Shown: positions 5,951 through 12,707 of the stretch, in pieces | Position numbering within the stretch: position 1 is the first letter of the stretch | How the letters are laid out: every line of letters begins with the position of its first letter | Notes under the pieces: model-generated | Databases searched by the model: none | Seen by the model: the letters and a program-made list of their open reading frames with translations, nothing else | What the model was told of the DNA's origin: nothing | NCBI GenBank assembly: GCA_946626015.1 | Contig: CAMOTT010000043.1 | Coordinates: forward strand, 1 to 12,707 | Direction: 5' to 3' | Length of the DNA: 12,707 nucleotides | Origin: an uncultured Clostridia bacterium | GTDB lineage: Bacteria > Bacillota > Clostridia > Oscillospirales > Acutalibacteraceae | Translations under genes and position numbers: made by a program

Positions 5951-5998
5951 GCACCGTATCCCCTGCCGTTCAAGGCTCAGGATACGGTGCATATTTTT
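5951..5998. terminator. Bidirectional intrinsic terminator between convergent operons
   Basis: GCACCGTATCC (5951-5961) pairs perfectly with GGATACGGTGC (5980-5990), 11 base pairs. On the plus strand it is followed by ATATTTTTTT. On the minus strand the stem is followed by TTTTGTGAGCCTTTTTT. It therefore ends both the sugar operon and the convergent ABC transporter operon. Confidence 0.88.
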
Positions 5999-6018
5999 TT
6001 AATTATTATTTGATTATA

Positions 6019-6795
6019 TTAACCAAACTTTACAGCAAGATTATCGATAGTGCCATCTGCAAGCATCTTTTCAAGGGAAGCGTTGATCTTCTCAAGGAGC
6101 TCTGTGTTGCCCTTCTTGACAGCAATACCGTACTGCTCGGACTCAAAAGCGGTTGAATCCTCAACTATCTTAAGATCCTGCTTGTCGCCGATAAAGTTCT
6201 TAGCGGTTATGGAGTCGATAACAACAACGTCGCATCTGCCGTTTTCCAGCTCAAGGATAGCTTCTGTACCCTTTTTGAATGCCTCGTAGTTGTAACCGCC
6301 GTTCTTTTCCGCCAGATCCTTAACGCAGGACTCACCAGTATAACCCTGAACAACGGCGATCCTCTTGTCCTTCATGTCGGCGGCCGACTTGATGTCGGAA
6401 TCGGTCTTGACTATCATTACCTGTACCGCGGTGTAGTAAGGAATTGAGAAATCAACAGACTGCTTTCTTTCCTCATTGATGGTCATGCCGGCGATAAGGG
6501 CGTCCACCTGACCGTTGTTAAGGGCAACGATAAGAGAATCAAACTCTATGTTCTCTATTTTTGTTTCCATGTCCAAATCTTCGCCGATCTTCTTGGCAAT
6601 GCCCATATCGATACCGTCGAACTTATCAATGGTGCCGCCTTCAGAGTTTACAAACTCAAAGGGAGGGAATTCCGCATTTGTGCCGAATACAAGCGCTTTT
6701 TTCTCTGTTTCCTGCTTTCCGCCGCAAGCGGTGAAAGCTGTTACCAATGCCGCGACCACAAGCACAACGCTCGCGATTTTTAAGAATTTTTTCAT
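6019..6795 (-). CDS. Polar amino-acid ABC transporter, substrate-binding lipoprotein
   Basis: 258 residues. A lipoprotein signal peptide ends in FTAC with Cys24 as lipidation site, so the protein is tethered outside the membrane. The rest is a family 3 solute-binding domain (SBP_bac_3): FGTNAEFPPFEF at 37-48, INEERKQSVDFSIPYY at 106-121 with Arg110 positioned to bind the ligand carboxylate, GYTGESC at 151-157, and VVVIDSITAKNF at 190-201 with Asp194 positioned to bind the amino group. These residues point to a polar amino acid such as glutamine, cystine, His/Arg or similar; the specificity cannot be fixed. GGAG lies 12 bases before the ATG. Third gene of a permease-ATPase-binding protein operon, 40 bases after the ATPase. 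Confidence 0.93.
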   Translation of the reverse strand: MKKFLKIASVVLVVAALVTAFTACGGKQETEKKALVFGTNAEFPPFEFVNSEGGTIDKFDGIDMGIAKKIGEDLDMETKIENIEFDSLIVALNNGQVDALIAGMTINEERKQSVDFSIPYYTAVQVMIVKTDSDIKSAADMKDKRIAVVQGYTGESCVKDLAEKNGGYNYEAFKKGTEAILELENGRCDVVVIDSITAKNFIGDKQDLKIVEDSTAFESEQYGIAVKKGNTELLEKINASLEKMLADGTIDNLAVKFG

Positions 6796-6835
6796 TTTCT
6801 TCTGCTCCTTTTAAAATAATTTATAATAAAATGCT

Positions 6836-7558
6836 TCACAGCACTTTACTCAGGAATAATTTTGTGCGGTCATTCTGAGGATTTGAAAGTATCTCTCTTG
6901 GGTCTCCGCTTTCAAGGATAACGCCGTTGTCCATAAACAAAAGCCTTGTGCCCACCTCCCGGGCAAAGCCCATCTCATGGGTAACGACCACCATGGTCAT
7001 TCCGCTCTTTGCAAGATCCTTCATAACATCCAGCACCTCGCCAACCATCTCGGGATCAAGGGCGCTTGTGGGCTCGTCAAAGAGCATTATTTCAGGCTCC
7101 ATGGCAAGGGAACGGGCTATGGCTATCCTCTGCTTCTGTCCGCCGGAAAGCTGCTCCGGGTAATTGTCCACCTTATCCTCAAGTCCGACTTTTTTAAGCA
7201 GATACATCGCCTTTTCGTTTGCCTGCTCCTTGGTCATTTTTTTAAGCTTCACGGGAGCAAGGGTGATATTTTCTCTAACAGTAAGGTGGGGAAAAAGATG
7301 AAAGTGCTGGAACACCATACCCATCTTTTGGCGGATCCTGTTTATATCCACCTTGGGGGCGTTTATCTGCTCATCGTCAACGTATATCTCGCCCTCTGTG
7401 GGTGTCTCCAGCATATTCAGGCAACGCAGAAAAGTACTTTTGCCGGAACCTGATGGGCCGATGACAACCACTACCTCGCCTTTTTCGATGTGTTCGTCAA
7501 TACCGTTGAGCACCTTAAGATCACCGAAATGCTTGTGTAAGTTATGTACCTTGATCAT
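6836..7558 (-). CDS. glnQ: Polar amino-acid ABC transporter, ATP-binding protein (GlnQ-type)
   Basis: 240 residues, the standard length. All ATPase motifs are intact: Walker [10 protein letters not shown] at 34-42, Q-loop Gln84, ABC signature LSGGQKQR at 137-144, Walker B IMLFDEP at 157-163, D-loop SALDPE and the switch His194. [18 protein letters not shown] and the ending [10 protein letters not shown] are typical of the PAAT/GlnQ class. It powers import by the neighbouring permease on the cytoplasmic side. AGGAGG sits about 8 bases before the ATG and directly follows the permease stop codon, 13 bases apart, suggesting coupled translation. The symbol reflects the class, not a proven glutamine specificity. 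Confidence 0.95.
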   Translation of the reverse strand: MIKVHNLHKHFGDLKVLNGIDEHIEKGEVVVVIGPSGSGKSTFLRCLNMLETPTEGEIYVDDEQINAPKVDINRIRQKMGMVFQHFHLFPHLTVRENITLAPVKLKKMTKEQANEKAMYLLKKVGLEDKVDNYPEQLSGGQKQRIAIARSLAMEPEIMLFDEPTSALDPEMVGEVLDVMKDLAKSGMTMVVVTHEMGFAREVGTRLLFMDNGVILESGDPREILSNPQNDRTKLFLSKVL

Positions 7559-7571
7559 TTGCTCAACCTCC

Positions 7572-8291
7572 TCAGCGAACGTCCGACTTTCTCAGACGCT
7601 TTTCGACCTTGCCCAAAGATACGGTAAGAACCTTAATGATAACAAAATATATGATAGCCGTGCCTATAAGCGGCATAAACGCCTCGTAGGTTGTGCTTTT
7701 GATGAAATCGCCCGCCTTCTGGATATCCACAAGACCCACGTAACCAACGATCGCCGTTTCTTTTATGAGGGTGATAAACTCGTTGCACAGGGCGGGAAAA
7801 ATATTCTTGACCGCCTGAGGGATAACGATGCTCATCATAGTCTGGCTGCCTTTAAGACCCAAAGAGCGGCCCGCCTCGGTCTGGCCTTTGTCAATGGACA
7901 ATATGCCTGCCCTGATTATCTCCGAAACGTAAGCGCCCGAATTGATGGAAAAGGCGATGGAGGCGATGAGCCACTTGGCAAGCCCGGTTTTGGCCAACAC
8001 TACAAAGTAGATTATCATAAGCTGGGTAACTGAAGGTGTGCCGCGGATTATGTCGGTATATACCTTGCCGATCTTATTCAGCGCCTTTTTATTTGAGAGG
8101 TTGAATATGGCTATTACAAATCCTATTACCAAACCAAACAGAGCCGCCACAAGCGAAACCTTTATCGTCATCCATATGCCCTCTGTCAGGAAGGTGTATC
8201 TTTTCTTTTCAATAAAGCAAAAAACGAACGTCTCTTTAACATCGGCGAACCATGTTGCCAGCGACGCCGGAATAAATAATGCTGAATTCAT
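7572..8291 (-). CDS. Polar amino-acid ABC transporter, permease (His/Glu/Gln class)
   Basis: 239 residues from ATG 8291-8289, chosen because GGGAG lies 8 bases upstream; a longer frame starting at 8333 would begin inside the promoter. Hydrophobic helices occur around 38-63, 87-104, 107-124 and 205-226. [14 protein letters not shown] at 83-96 and the EAA loop [22 protein letters not shown] (139-160, with the conserved Gly145) are hallmarks of the HisM/GlnP permease class. The EAA loop contacts the ATPase. As a single permease gene it probably forms a homodimer. The first about 35 residues are a soluble or re-entrant extension before helix 1. First gene of the operon. Confidence 0.93.
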   Translation of the reverse strand: MNSALFIPASLATWFADVKETFVFCFIEKKRYTFLTEGIWMTIKVSLVAALFGLVIGFVIAIFNLSNKKALNKIGKVYTDIIRGTPSVTQLMIIYFVVLAKTGLAKWLIASIAFSINSGAYVSEIIRAGILSIDKGQTEAGRSLGLKGSQTMMSIVIPQAVKNIFPALCNEFITLIKETAIVGYVGLVDIQKAGDFIKSTTYEAFMPLIGTAIIYFVIIKVLTVSLGKVEKRLRKSDVR

Positions 8292-8323
8292 AATGATTTC
8301 TCCCACACTTAAATTACTGTACA

Positions 8324-8352
8324 AATATAACACCGATTACTGAAAATGTCAA
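8324..8352 (-). promoter_or_regulatory. Near-consensus sigma-A promoter of the amino-acid ABC operon
   Basis: On the minus strand TTGACA (8352-8347), 17-base spacer, TATATT (8329-8324): a perfect -35 and 5 of 6 at the -10. The start should fall near 8317, giving a leader of only about 25 bases before the permease ATG, too short for a riboswitch or T-box. The 95 bases from 8353 to the next stop codon at 8448 hold AT-rich sequence but no clear terminator for the upstream DUF4037 gene. Confidence 0.85.
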
Positions 8353-8447
8353 TATTGTTCTGAATACTTATTCAACAAGACGGATTTTTTGTATATTTTT
8401 TCAGTATTGGAAAATTTTTCGAATCGGGCGGTTTTCGGTGCAATAAA

Positions 8448-9389
8448 TCATATTCCCTCAAAGATATTCATATTACGGATATTGCCGTCCGTTATTCTGT
8501 CGTTCACCGAGTATGCGTGCTTTTCAAGATCGAAGCATACCGCGTCGCTCAGGCTCTCCGCCTTAAGCTCATCGATTATCATACCGGCAATGTCCTCTAT
8601 GATCTCCCCTTTTACGTGGGAGGTATTGCTGTCGTTTTCCGAGGATATGAGATACTCCAAAGAGTCGCTGAGGCTGCTCAGTTTTTCCAGCTCCCTCAAG
8701 GCTCTGAAGGACCATTTGTAATAGGGCATATACACCCTGTTGAGCAGGAACACCGTGTGCATGGCGCCCTGAACGAACTCATGCGCCGCAAGCTGCGCCG
8801 CTCCCGTTTCTTTGTGGGATATGCACCTGTTATAATTATACTGACCTGCCTGCCCCATCCTTATGAGATTGCCTGCCAGTTTTTTGCGGCGCACGTCCTC
8901 CGGATAATAGCCGAGCCTTGTCCGTATCTCGGAAAACAGGCCGTAATTGTCCGCAAAAACTTCTCCGTTCACGGCCTCCGCAAGGGCGTATTCAGGCACA
9001 GCGAGCCACTGGGCGGCATTAAGCCTGCCCTCCGGATCACCGCACTTTGAAACGTAAAAATCGGATATTTTTATAACGCCCCTTCTGTTGCCGCCAACAG
9101 GGCTGATGGAGGAACGCTTGAAGCCCTCAAACTCCTTGGGAAGCTTGGCGTAAGCCCTCTCCAGCCTGAACTCCGTCCTGCTGTCGATCAGCTCCTCGGA
9201 GGGAATAAATATGCAAAAACCGGGGTCAAAATCGTGATCCGTGGAAACCTCGTCATCGTAGCCGAAGCACTCGGAGCCGCTGCCCACAAGACCCACGGCC
9301 AGCAGGCCCTCGATATCCGGAAACTCCTCCCTGAGCATAGCGGAACCGTACTGATCATAAAAAGCCCTGGACAATTCCATTCCCGTCAT
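8448..9389 (-). CDS. DUF4037 protein with nucleotidyltransferase-like active site
   Basis: 313 residues. The N-terminal half carries GSGSECFGYDDEVSTDHDF (36-54), which fits the polymerase-beta-type nucleotidyltransferase pattern G-S ... D-x-D with Asp51 and Asp53, and a third acidic candidate in KISDFYV (Asp110). The C-terminal half is helical and includes NYNRCISHKETGAAQLAAHEF, the kind of helical bundle seen in DUF4037 proteins. All three acidic positions are present, so an active transferase is plausible, but the acceptor is unknown. The ATG at 9389 overlaps the stop of the TPR gene (ATGA), yet its GGAG is only 2 bases away; the in-frame ATG at 9380 (residue 4) has that GGAG at 11 bases and could be the true start. 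It is translated from the same message as the TPR protein. Not recognised beyond the domain family. Confidence 0.85.
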   Translation of the reverse strand: MTGMELSRAFYDQYGSAMLREEFPDIEGLLAVGLVGSGSECFGYDDEVSTDHDFDPGFCIFIPSEELIDSRTEFRLERAYAKLPKEFEGFKRSSISPVGGNRRGVIKISDFYVSKCGDPEGRLNAAQWLAVPEYALAEAVNGEVFADNYGLFSEIRTRLGYYPEDVRRKKLAGNLIRMGQAGQYNYNRCISHKETGAAQLAAHEFVQGAMHTVFLLNRVYMPYYKWSFRALRELEKLSSLSDSLEYLISSENDSNTSHVKGEIIEDIAGMIIDELKAESLSDAVCFDLEKHAYSVNDRITDGNIRNMNIFEGI

Positions 9390-10198
9390 ATCTCCGCCCT
9401 TATCCTTTCCGCTGTGGTTTTAAGCTCCTCCGCGAACCCGAACCAGCCGTAATAATCAAAGGTTGGCGCGCATTTTTCCGCCACAAAGGCGTAATATCCG
9501 TTCCTGGGGATATCTTCCGTCTCCAGCAGTTTTTCGGCTTTTTCAAGGCAGTCGTATATATACTCCGCTCCGTCCTCAAGCCCTGCCCTTCGCTCCTCAA
9601 GCTCCGCCATGTTAAGAAAGGTTATTGCCCGCTCAAGCTCGCCGTTTTTGACGTTTTCCATAACTGCAAGCGCCTTTTGGAACATCTGAGCCGCCTCGTC
9701 ATATTTCTCCGCGTCCGAGAGAGCCAGAGCCATATTGTTATAAAGCCCTCCCAGTCTGCCGTCGGTGTTTTGCAGCTCGCGTTCATAGATCTCTCTGGCC
9801 TTACTATAAAGCTCCAAAGCGGCGCTCCAATCGCCGAAACATTTGTAAGCGGTGGCGGCGTTTATGTAAGCCGTAGCGCCGCCTGTGGTATCTGAAAGCT
9901 CCATTTTCTCCACAAGCCGGAGAACGTCCTCAGAGGCTTTTATTGCCCCCTCACTGTTGCCGCATTTTCTGTATATACCGATAAGCTCGTTGATCACGGC
10001 AAAAGCGCCCCGGTCATCCGACAGGAGCTCCGCCTCATTGAGCCAGTATTTAAGGTGCCTTTCCCCCTCGGCATAATCGTTCCTGCCAAGGTGCTCATCC
10101 AGTTTTTCTATTATCCTGCCCACCGGGATATTGCCCTTGCTCTTCTTTTTGCTGTCTCCGCAGCAAAGGTTCAAGGTTACCTGTGTTTGCTGTTCCAT
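9386..10198 (-). CDS. Tetratricopeptide-repeat protein
   Basis: 270 residues, no signal peptide or membrane segment, so cytoplasmic. TPR-like helix pairs are visible at about 66-100, 108-141, 150-183 and 190-226, with signature residues such as AYINAATAYKCFGDWSAALELY and LYNNMALALSDAEKYDEAAQMF (each pattern W/Y-G/A-A-F spaced as in TPR units). TPR arrays bind peptides or partner proteins. The first 25 residues contain a CC pair and a Lys-rich stretch. AGGAGG lies 10 bases before the ATG. Its stop overlaps the start of the DUF4037 gene by four bases, so the two products are probably made in equal amounts and may form a complex; that is inferred. It could be a scaffold or sensor for the transferase. 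Confidence 0.88.
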   Translation of the reverse strand: MEQQTQVTLNLCCGDSKKKSKGNIPVGRIIEKLDEHLGRNDYAEGERHLKYWLNEAELLSDDRGAFAVINELIGIYRKCGNSEGAIKASEDVLRLVEKMELSDTTGGATAYINAATAYKCFGDWSAALELYSKAREIYERELQNTDGRLGGLYNNMALALSDAEKYDEAAQMFQKALAVMENVKNGELERAITFLNMAELEERRAGLEDGAEYIYDCLEKAEKLLETEDIPRNGYYAFVAEKCAPTFDYYGWFGFAEELKTTAERIRAEI

Positions 10199-10240
10199 AA
10201 AGGATCGGCCTCCTGATTTTTAATATCCTGTCGTTTACCG

Positions 10241-10279
10241 ATACAGCGAACAGAAAATGTAATAATCTGTCCGCTGTAT
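10241..10279 (-). other. RNA hairpin between the Ig-repeat gene and the TPR gene
   Basis: ATACAGCG at 10241-10248 and CGCTGTAT at 10272-10279 are perfect inverted repeats, and the stem continues with ACAG/CTGT for 13 pairs in all around a 13-base loop. The single mismatch (10249 with 10271) is A-C on the plus strand but G-U on the minus strand, so the fold is intact only in minus-strand RNA. No U-run follows, so it is not a simple intrinsic terminator. It lies in the 104-base gap, where no clear promoter for the TPR gene was found. It could be an mRNA processing or stability element. Confidence 0.5.
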
Positions 10280-10302
10280 AAATCATATTATGAAAATTGC
10301 CG

Positions 10303-12707
10303 TCAAAGCTTGATCCACGGGAGGAATATCTTGAGCAGGATCTGACCGAAGGTATATTTGACTTTTACGGTGCACCTTGCCTCATAGACATTTCCGTATT
10401 CATCAGTCACTATACATATAGCAGTGCCCTTGCCCTTGCTGACGGTCTTAATGTTTCCGCTGTCGTCTATCTCAAAGACGCTCGGTGTTGAGGAAACAAA
10501 TTTTACGGTATAATTTATGCTACCTTCAACGGCTATGTTGGGTTCAAGTTTTTTCTCTTTTTTGTGCTTCACAACACAGTCCTCAAGGCTCACGGATTTG
10601 ATGCGCCCCTTCTGGACAACCGTTACGGTAAAGGTCGCGGTTTTGCCTTTGCAGGTGACCGTGACGGTTTTAGTGCCGACCGAATTCAGCTCACTTACGT
10701 CGCAGGTAAAGCTGCTGCTTGTGTAACTGCCGCTGCCGTCAGCATATATGATAGCGATGACGATGCCTGTGGTGTCGAGAGTATCACCCACGAAATATGT
10801 TGTCTTGTTCGGTTTAGTGATTATCTCTATCCTCTTAACTTCTCTTGTCACGTTCACGGTGAAGGCGGCCGTTTTGCCCTCGTAGGTCACGGTTACGGTC
10901 TGCGTACCCTCTTTGCTGAAGGTATTCGGATCACAGGTATAGCCTCTATCGAAGTTTTTGACTGTGCCGTTGTTGTAGAACGCGGTGATCGTAAGTCCGG
11001 TTGTATTAAGTGTTTGACCGGTGAAATAATCCGTCTTATTGGGCAGAGTCTTTATCTCTATCCTTTCCACCGCAACGGCGGTCACGTTTACGCTGAATTC
11101 TGTCGTTTTCTCGTTGTAGGTTACAACTACGTTCTTTCTTCCCGCAGTGCCAAAGATATTGTAATCACATTCAAAGCCCTTATCAACGGTTTCCACATTA
11201 CCGTTGTTGTAGATCACGTCAAGCGTGAGGCCTGTGGTATCAAGGCTGTCGCCTGTGAAATATTCCGTCTTTACAGGCTGAGTTTTTATCTCTATCCTGT
11301 CGATAACTACTTTGATGACGTTTACCTCAAAGGTCGTTGTTGCGCCCTCATAGGTCACCGTCACGGCCTGTTTGCCGGGTGTTTCCAAAAGTCCCGGAGC
11401 GCAGGTGAAAGAATCCGTTAAATCAACGGTGGTGTTATCGTTATAGTAAGCCGTTACCACCATGCCTGCGGTATTGAGCTCTTCCCCCTCGAAGTAATCA
11501 AGCTTTGAGGGCTTTGTTTTTACGCTGATCCCGGTAAGGACTGCCGTAGAAAAAGCCTTAAATGTCGTTGTGCAATCCTCATAGGTCACGGTGATGGTAT
11601 GCTCACCGGCGGAGGTAAACTCCTCAGGAGCGCAGATGAAGCCGTTTGTCACGGTTTCCACATCCCCGTTATTATACGTAACCTTAAGGGTAAGGCCTGC
11701 TGTATCAAGAACTTCGCCCACCAGATAATCCACCTTTGAGGGGTTTTTGACCATTTCTATATTGACAGCAACTACCTTGATGACGTTCACCTCAAAGGTA
11801 GTTGTTTGACCATCGTAGGTGACGGTCACGGTCTGCTTGCCCGGTGTCTCCAAAAGCTCCGGATCGCAGATGAAACCCTCTGTCAGATCAACGGTGGTAT
11901 TGTCATTATAATAAGCCGTTACCACCATACCGGCGGCGTCAAGGCTGTCCCCCTCAAAGTATGTTACCTTTGAAGGCTTGGTGGTGACTTTGATCTCGGT
12001 AAGCACAGCGGTAAGGTTGACCTTGAAGGTAGTTGTGCAGCCCTCGTAGGTCACGGTTATTGTATGCTCACCGGCGGTGGTGAACTCCGTAGGTGTACAT
12101 TCAAAGCCGCTGTCAACGGTCTCTGTCTTGCCGCTGTTGTAGGTGGCCTGTATGGTCAGCCCTGTTGTATCAAGGGTTTCGCCCACAAACAGCTCCGTTT
12201 TGTCGGGAGCTGTGAGCACCTCTATGCTTGTAACTTCAAGCTGAGTTACGTTGATGTTGAAGGTGTCGGTCTTGTCGCCGTAGGTCACAGTCACAGTCTG
12301 CTCCCCGGCAACGTCGAGAACGTCAAGGTCGCAGGTAAAGCCTGCGTCAACGATCTCCACCTTGCCGTTATTATAGATAACATTGAGTTCAAGGCCTGTT
12401 GCGTCAAGCTTGTCGCCTGTGAAATAACTTGTCTTTGCAGGCGCGGTCTTGACCTCGATACGGTCGATGACCACGGCAATAACGTTCACCTCAAAGGTTG
12501 CCGTTTTGCCCTCATATGTTACCGTCACGGTCTGCGTACCCGGAGTTTCAAGAAGTTCCGGCGCGCAGGTAAAGCCCTCTGTCAGATCAACGGTGGTGTT
12601 GTCATTATAATAGGCCGTTACCACCATACCGGCGGTGTCAAGGCTGTCCCCTTCAAAGTATGTTACCTTTGAAGGCTTGGTGGTGACTTTGATCTCGGTA
12701 AGCACAG
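10303..12707 (-). CDS. Bacterial Ig-like (Big_3-type) repeat surface protein, partial (N-terminus beyond right edge)
   Basis: The frame is open through the right edge; 801 codons are seen and the N-terminus with any signal peptide is missing. Nine Ig-like repeats of 77-78 residues cover residues 1-698 of the visible part, each with the pattern xIxVxTxPxKxxYFxGxxLDTxGL...YNNGxVxxV..GFxCxP...xxxGxxTVTVTYxGKTxTFxVNV, resembling Pfam Big_3. Residues 699-800 form a different Big_2-like domain (SSTPSVFEIDDSGNIKTVSKGKGTAIC) and a hydrophobic tail FGQILLKIFLPWIKL. Such proteins are secreted and cell-surface located in gut clostridia, acting as adhesins, stalks or spacer modules. The true start is not in the window. 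The stop at 10303-10305 is certain. Long open frames on the opposite strand inside it are by-products of the repeats. No catalytic domain is visible. Confidence 0.92.
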   Translation of the reverse strand, partial: VLTEIKVTTKPSKVTYFEGDSLDTAGMVVTAYYNDNTTVDLTEGFTCAPELLETPGTQTVTVTYEGKTATFEVNVIAVVIDRIEVKTAPAKTSYFTGDKLDATGLELNVIYNNGKVEIVDAGFTCDLDVLDVAGEQTVTVTYGDKTDTFNINVTQLEVTSIEVLTAPDKTELFVGETLDTTGLTIQATYNSGKTETVDSGFECTPTEFTTAGEHTITVTYEGCTTTFKVNLTAVLTEIKVTTKPSKVTYFEGDSLDAAGMVVTAYYNDNTTVDLTEGFICDPELLETPGKQTVTVTYDGQTTTFEVNVIKVVAVNIEMVKNPSKVDYLVGEVLDTAGLTLKVTYNNGDVETVTNGFICAPEEFTSAGEHTITVTYEDCTTTFKAFSTAVLTGISVKTKPSKLDYFEGEELNTAGMVVTAYYNDNTTVDLTDSFTCAPGLLETPGKQAVTVTYEGATTTFEVNVIKVVIDRIEIKTQPVKTEYFTGDSLDTTGLTLDVIYNNGNVETVDKGFECDYNIFGTAGRKNVVVTYNEKTTEFSVNVTAVAVERIEIKTLPNKTDYFTGQTLNTTGLTITAFYNNGTVKNFDRGYTCDPNTFSKEGTQTVTVTYEGKTAAFTVNVTREVKRIEIITKPNKTTYFVGDTLDTTGIVIAIIYADGSGSYTSSSFTCDVSELNSVGTKTVTVTCKGKTATFTVTVVQKGRIKSVSLEDCVVKHKKEKKLEPNIAVEGSINYTVKFVSSTPSVFEIDDSGNIKTVSKGKGTAICIVTDEYGNVYEARCTVKVKYTFGQILLKIFLPWIKL
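10612..12707 (-). repeat. Tandem array of Ig-domain coding repeats
   Basis: Nine units of 231-234 bases start, in gene order, at 12705, 12471, 12237, 12006, 11772, 11541, 11307, 11073 and 10842. Three sequence types recur. Type A (VLTEIKVTTKPSK) is units 1, 4 and 6. Type B (VIDRIEIKT-like) is units 2, 7, 8 and 9. Type C (EHTITVTY followed by CTTTFK) is units 3 and 5. Units 1 and 4 are exactly 699 bases apart and differ at only 3 of the 107 bases at the window edge (12601-12707 versus 11902-12008), but at about 12 of the next 60. This indicates a recent duplication or gene conversion of part of the unit. Confidence 0.85.

Noticed and set aside
8292..8346. Riboswitch or T-box in front of the amino-acid transporter operon
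   Set aside because: The promoter lies so close to the permease start that the leader is only about 25 bases long.
8353..8447. Intrinsic terminator after the DUF4037 gene
   Set aside because: The region is AT-rich but no stem of reasonable length followed by a U-run is visible on the minus strand.
10564..11421. Open frame of 285 codons on the plus strand (and another of 202 codons at 12064-12672)
   Set aside because: Both lie fully antisense to the Ig-repeat gene, lack ribosome binding sites and recognisable domains, and repeat in step with the array; they are by-products of the repetitive coding sequence.
10612..12707. Regularly spaced repeats as a CRISPR-like or VNTR array
   Set aside because: The period is 231-234 bases, copies are diverged, and the array is one continuous open frame coding for Ig domains.

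Overview
The window looks like chromosomal DNA of a gut-type clostridium (Bacillota, probably Oscillospiraceae/Ruminococcaceae). This is inferred from consensus sigma-A promoters (TTGACA-17-TATATT), GGAGG ribosome binding sites, clostridial lipoprotein signals, a long Big_3-type Ig-repeat surface protein, and mixed GC content. No RNA genes, insertion sequences, integrases, phage genes or CRISPR arrays were seen. The species cannot be named from the sequence alone.

Layout, left to right. (1) 1-767, minus strand: 5' part of a major facilitator transporter that runs off the left edge. It is separated by divergent promoters from (2) 1002-1727, plus strand: a small lipoprotein with a Ser/Thr/Glu-rich linker. 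(3) 1728-2083: an intergenic stretch with terminator-like hairpins, a 14-bp tandem repeat and a strong promoter overlapped at its start site by an inverted repeat. (4) 2084-5932, plus strand: a four-gene sugar-modifying operon in the order dehydrogenase, TIM-barrel isomerase, TIM-barrel isomerase, dehydrogenase, ending at a terminator that serves both strands. (5) 6019-8291, minus strand: a complete polar amino-acid ABC importer (permease, ATPase, binding lipoprotein) from a near-consensus promoter at 8324-8352. (6) 8448-10198, minus strand: a TPR protein and a DUF4037 nucleotidyltransferase-fold protein with overlapping ATGA junction. (7) 10303-12707, minus strand: the C-terminal 800 or so residues of a repetitive surface protein with nine Ig-like repeats, a final Big_2-like domain and a hydrophobic tail, running off the right edge.

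How the genes fit together. The most coherent system is the sugar operon. Two NAD(P)-dependent Gfo/Idh/MocA enzymes flank two metal-dependent isomerase/epimerase-type barrels. That combination is known from oxidise-rearrange-reduce chemistry on inositols, keto-sugars and some glycosides, but no glycosidase, kinase or sugar transporter is present, so the substrate is open. Its two middle genes have weak conventional ribosome binding sites next to their start codons; instead a purine-rich Shine-Dalgarno-like run lies further upstream with an RNA hairpin between it and the start. The TPR/DUF4037 pair is a compact two-gene unit of unknown function. The remaining genes are recognisable housekeeping or accessory functions.
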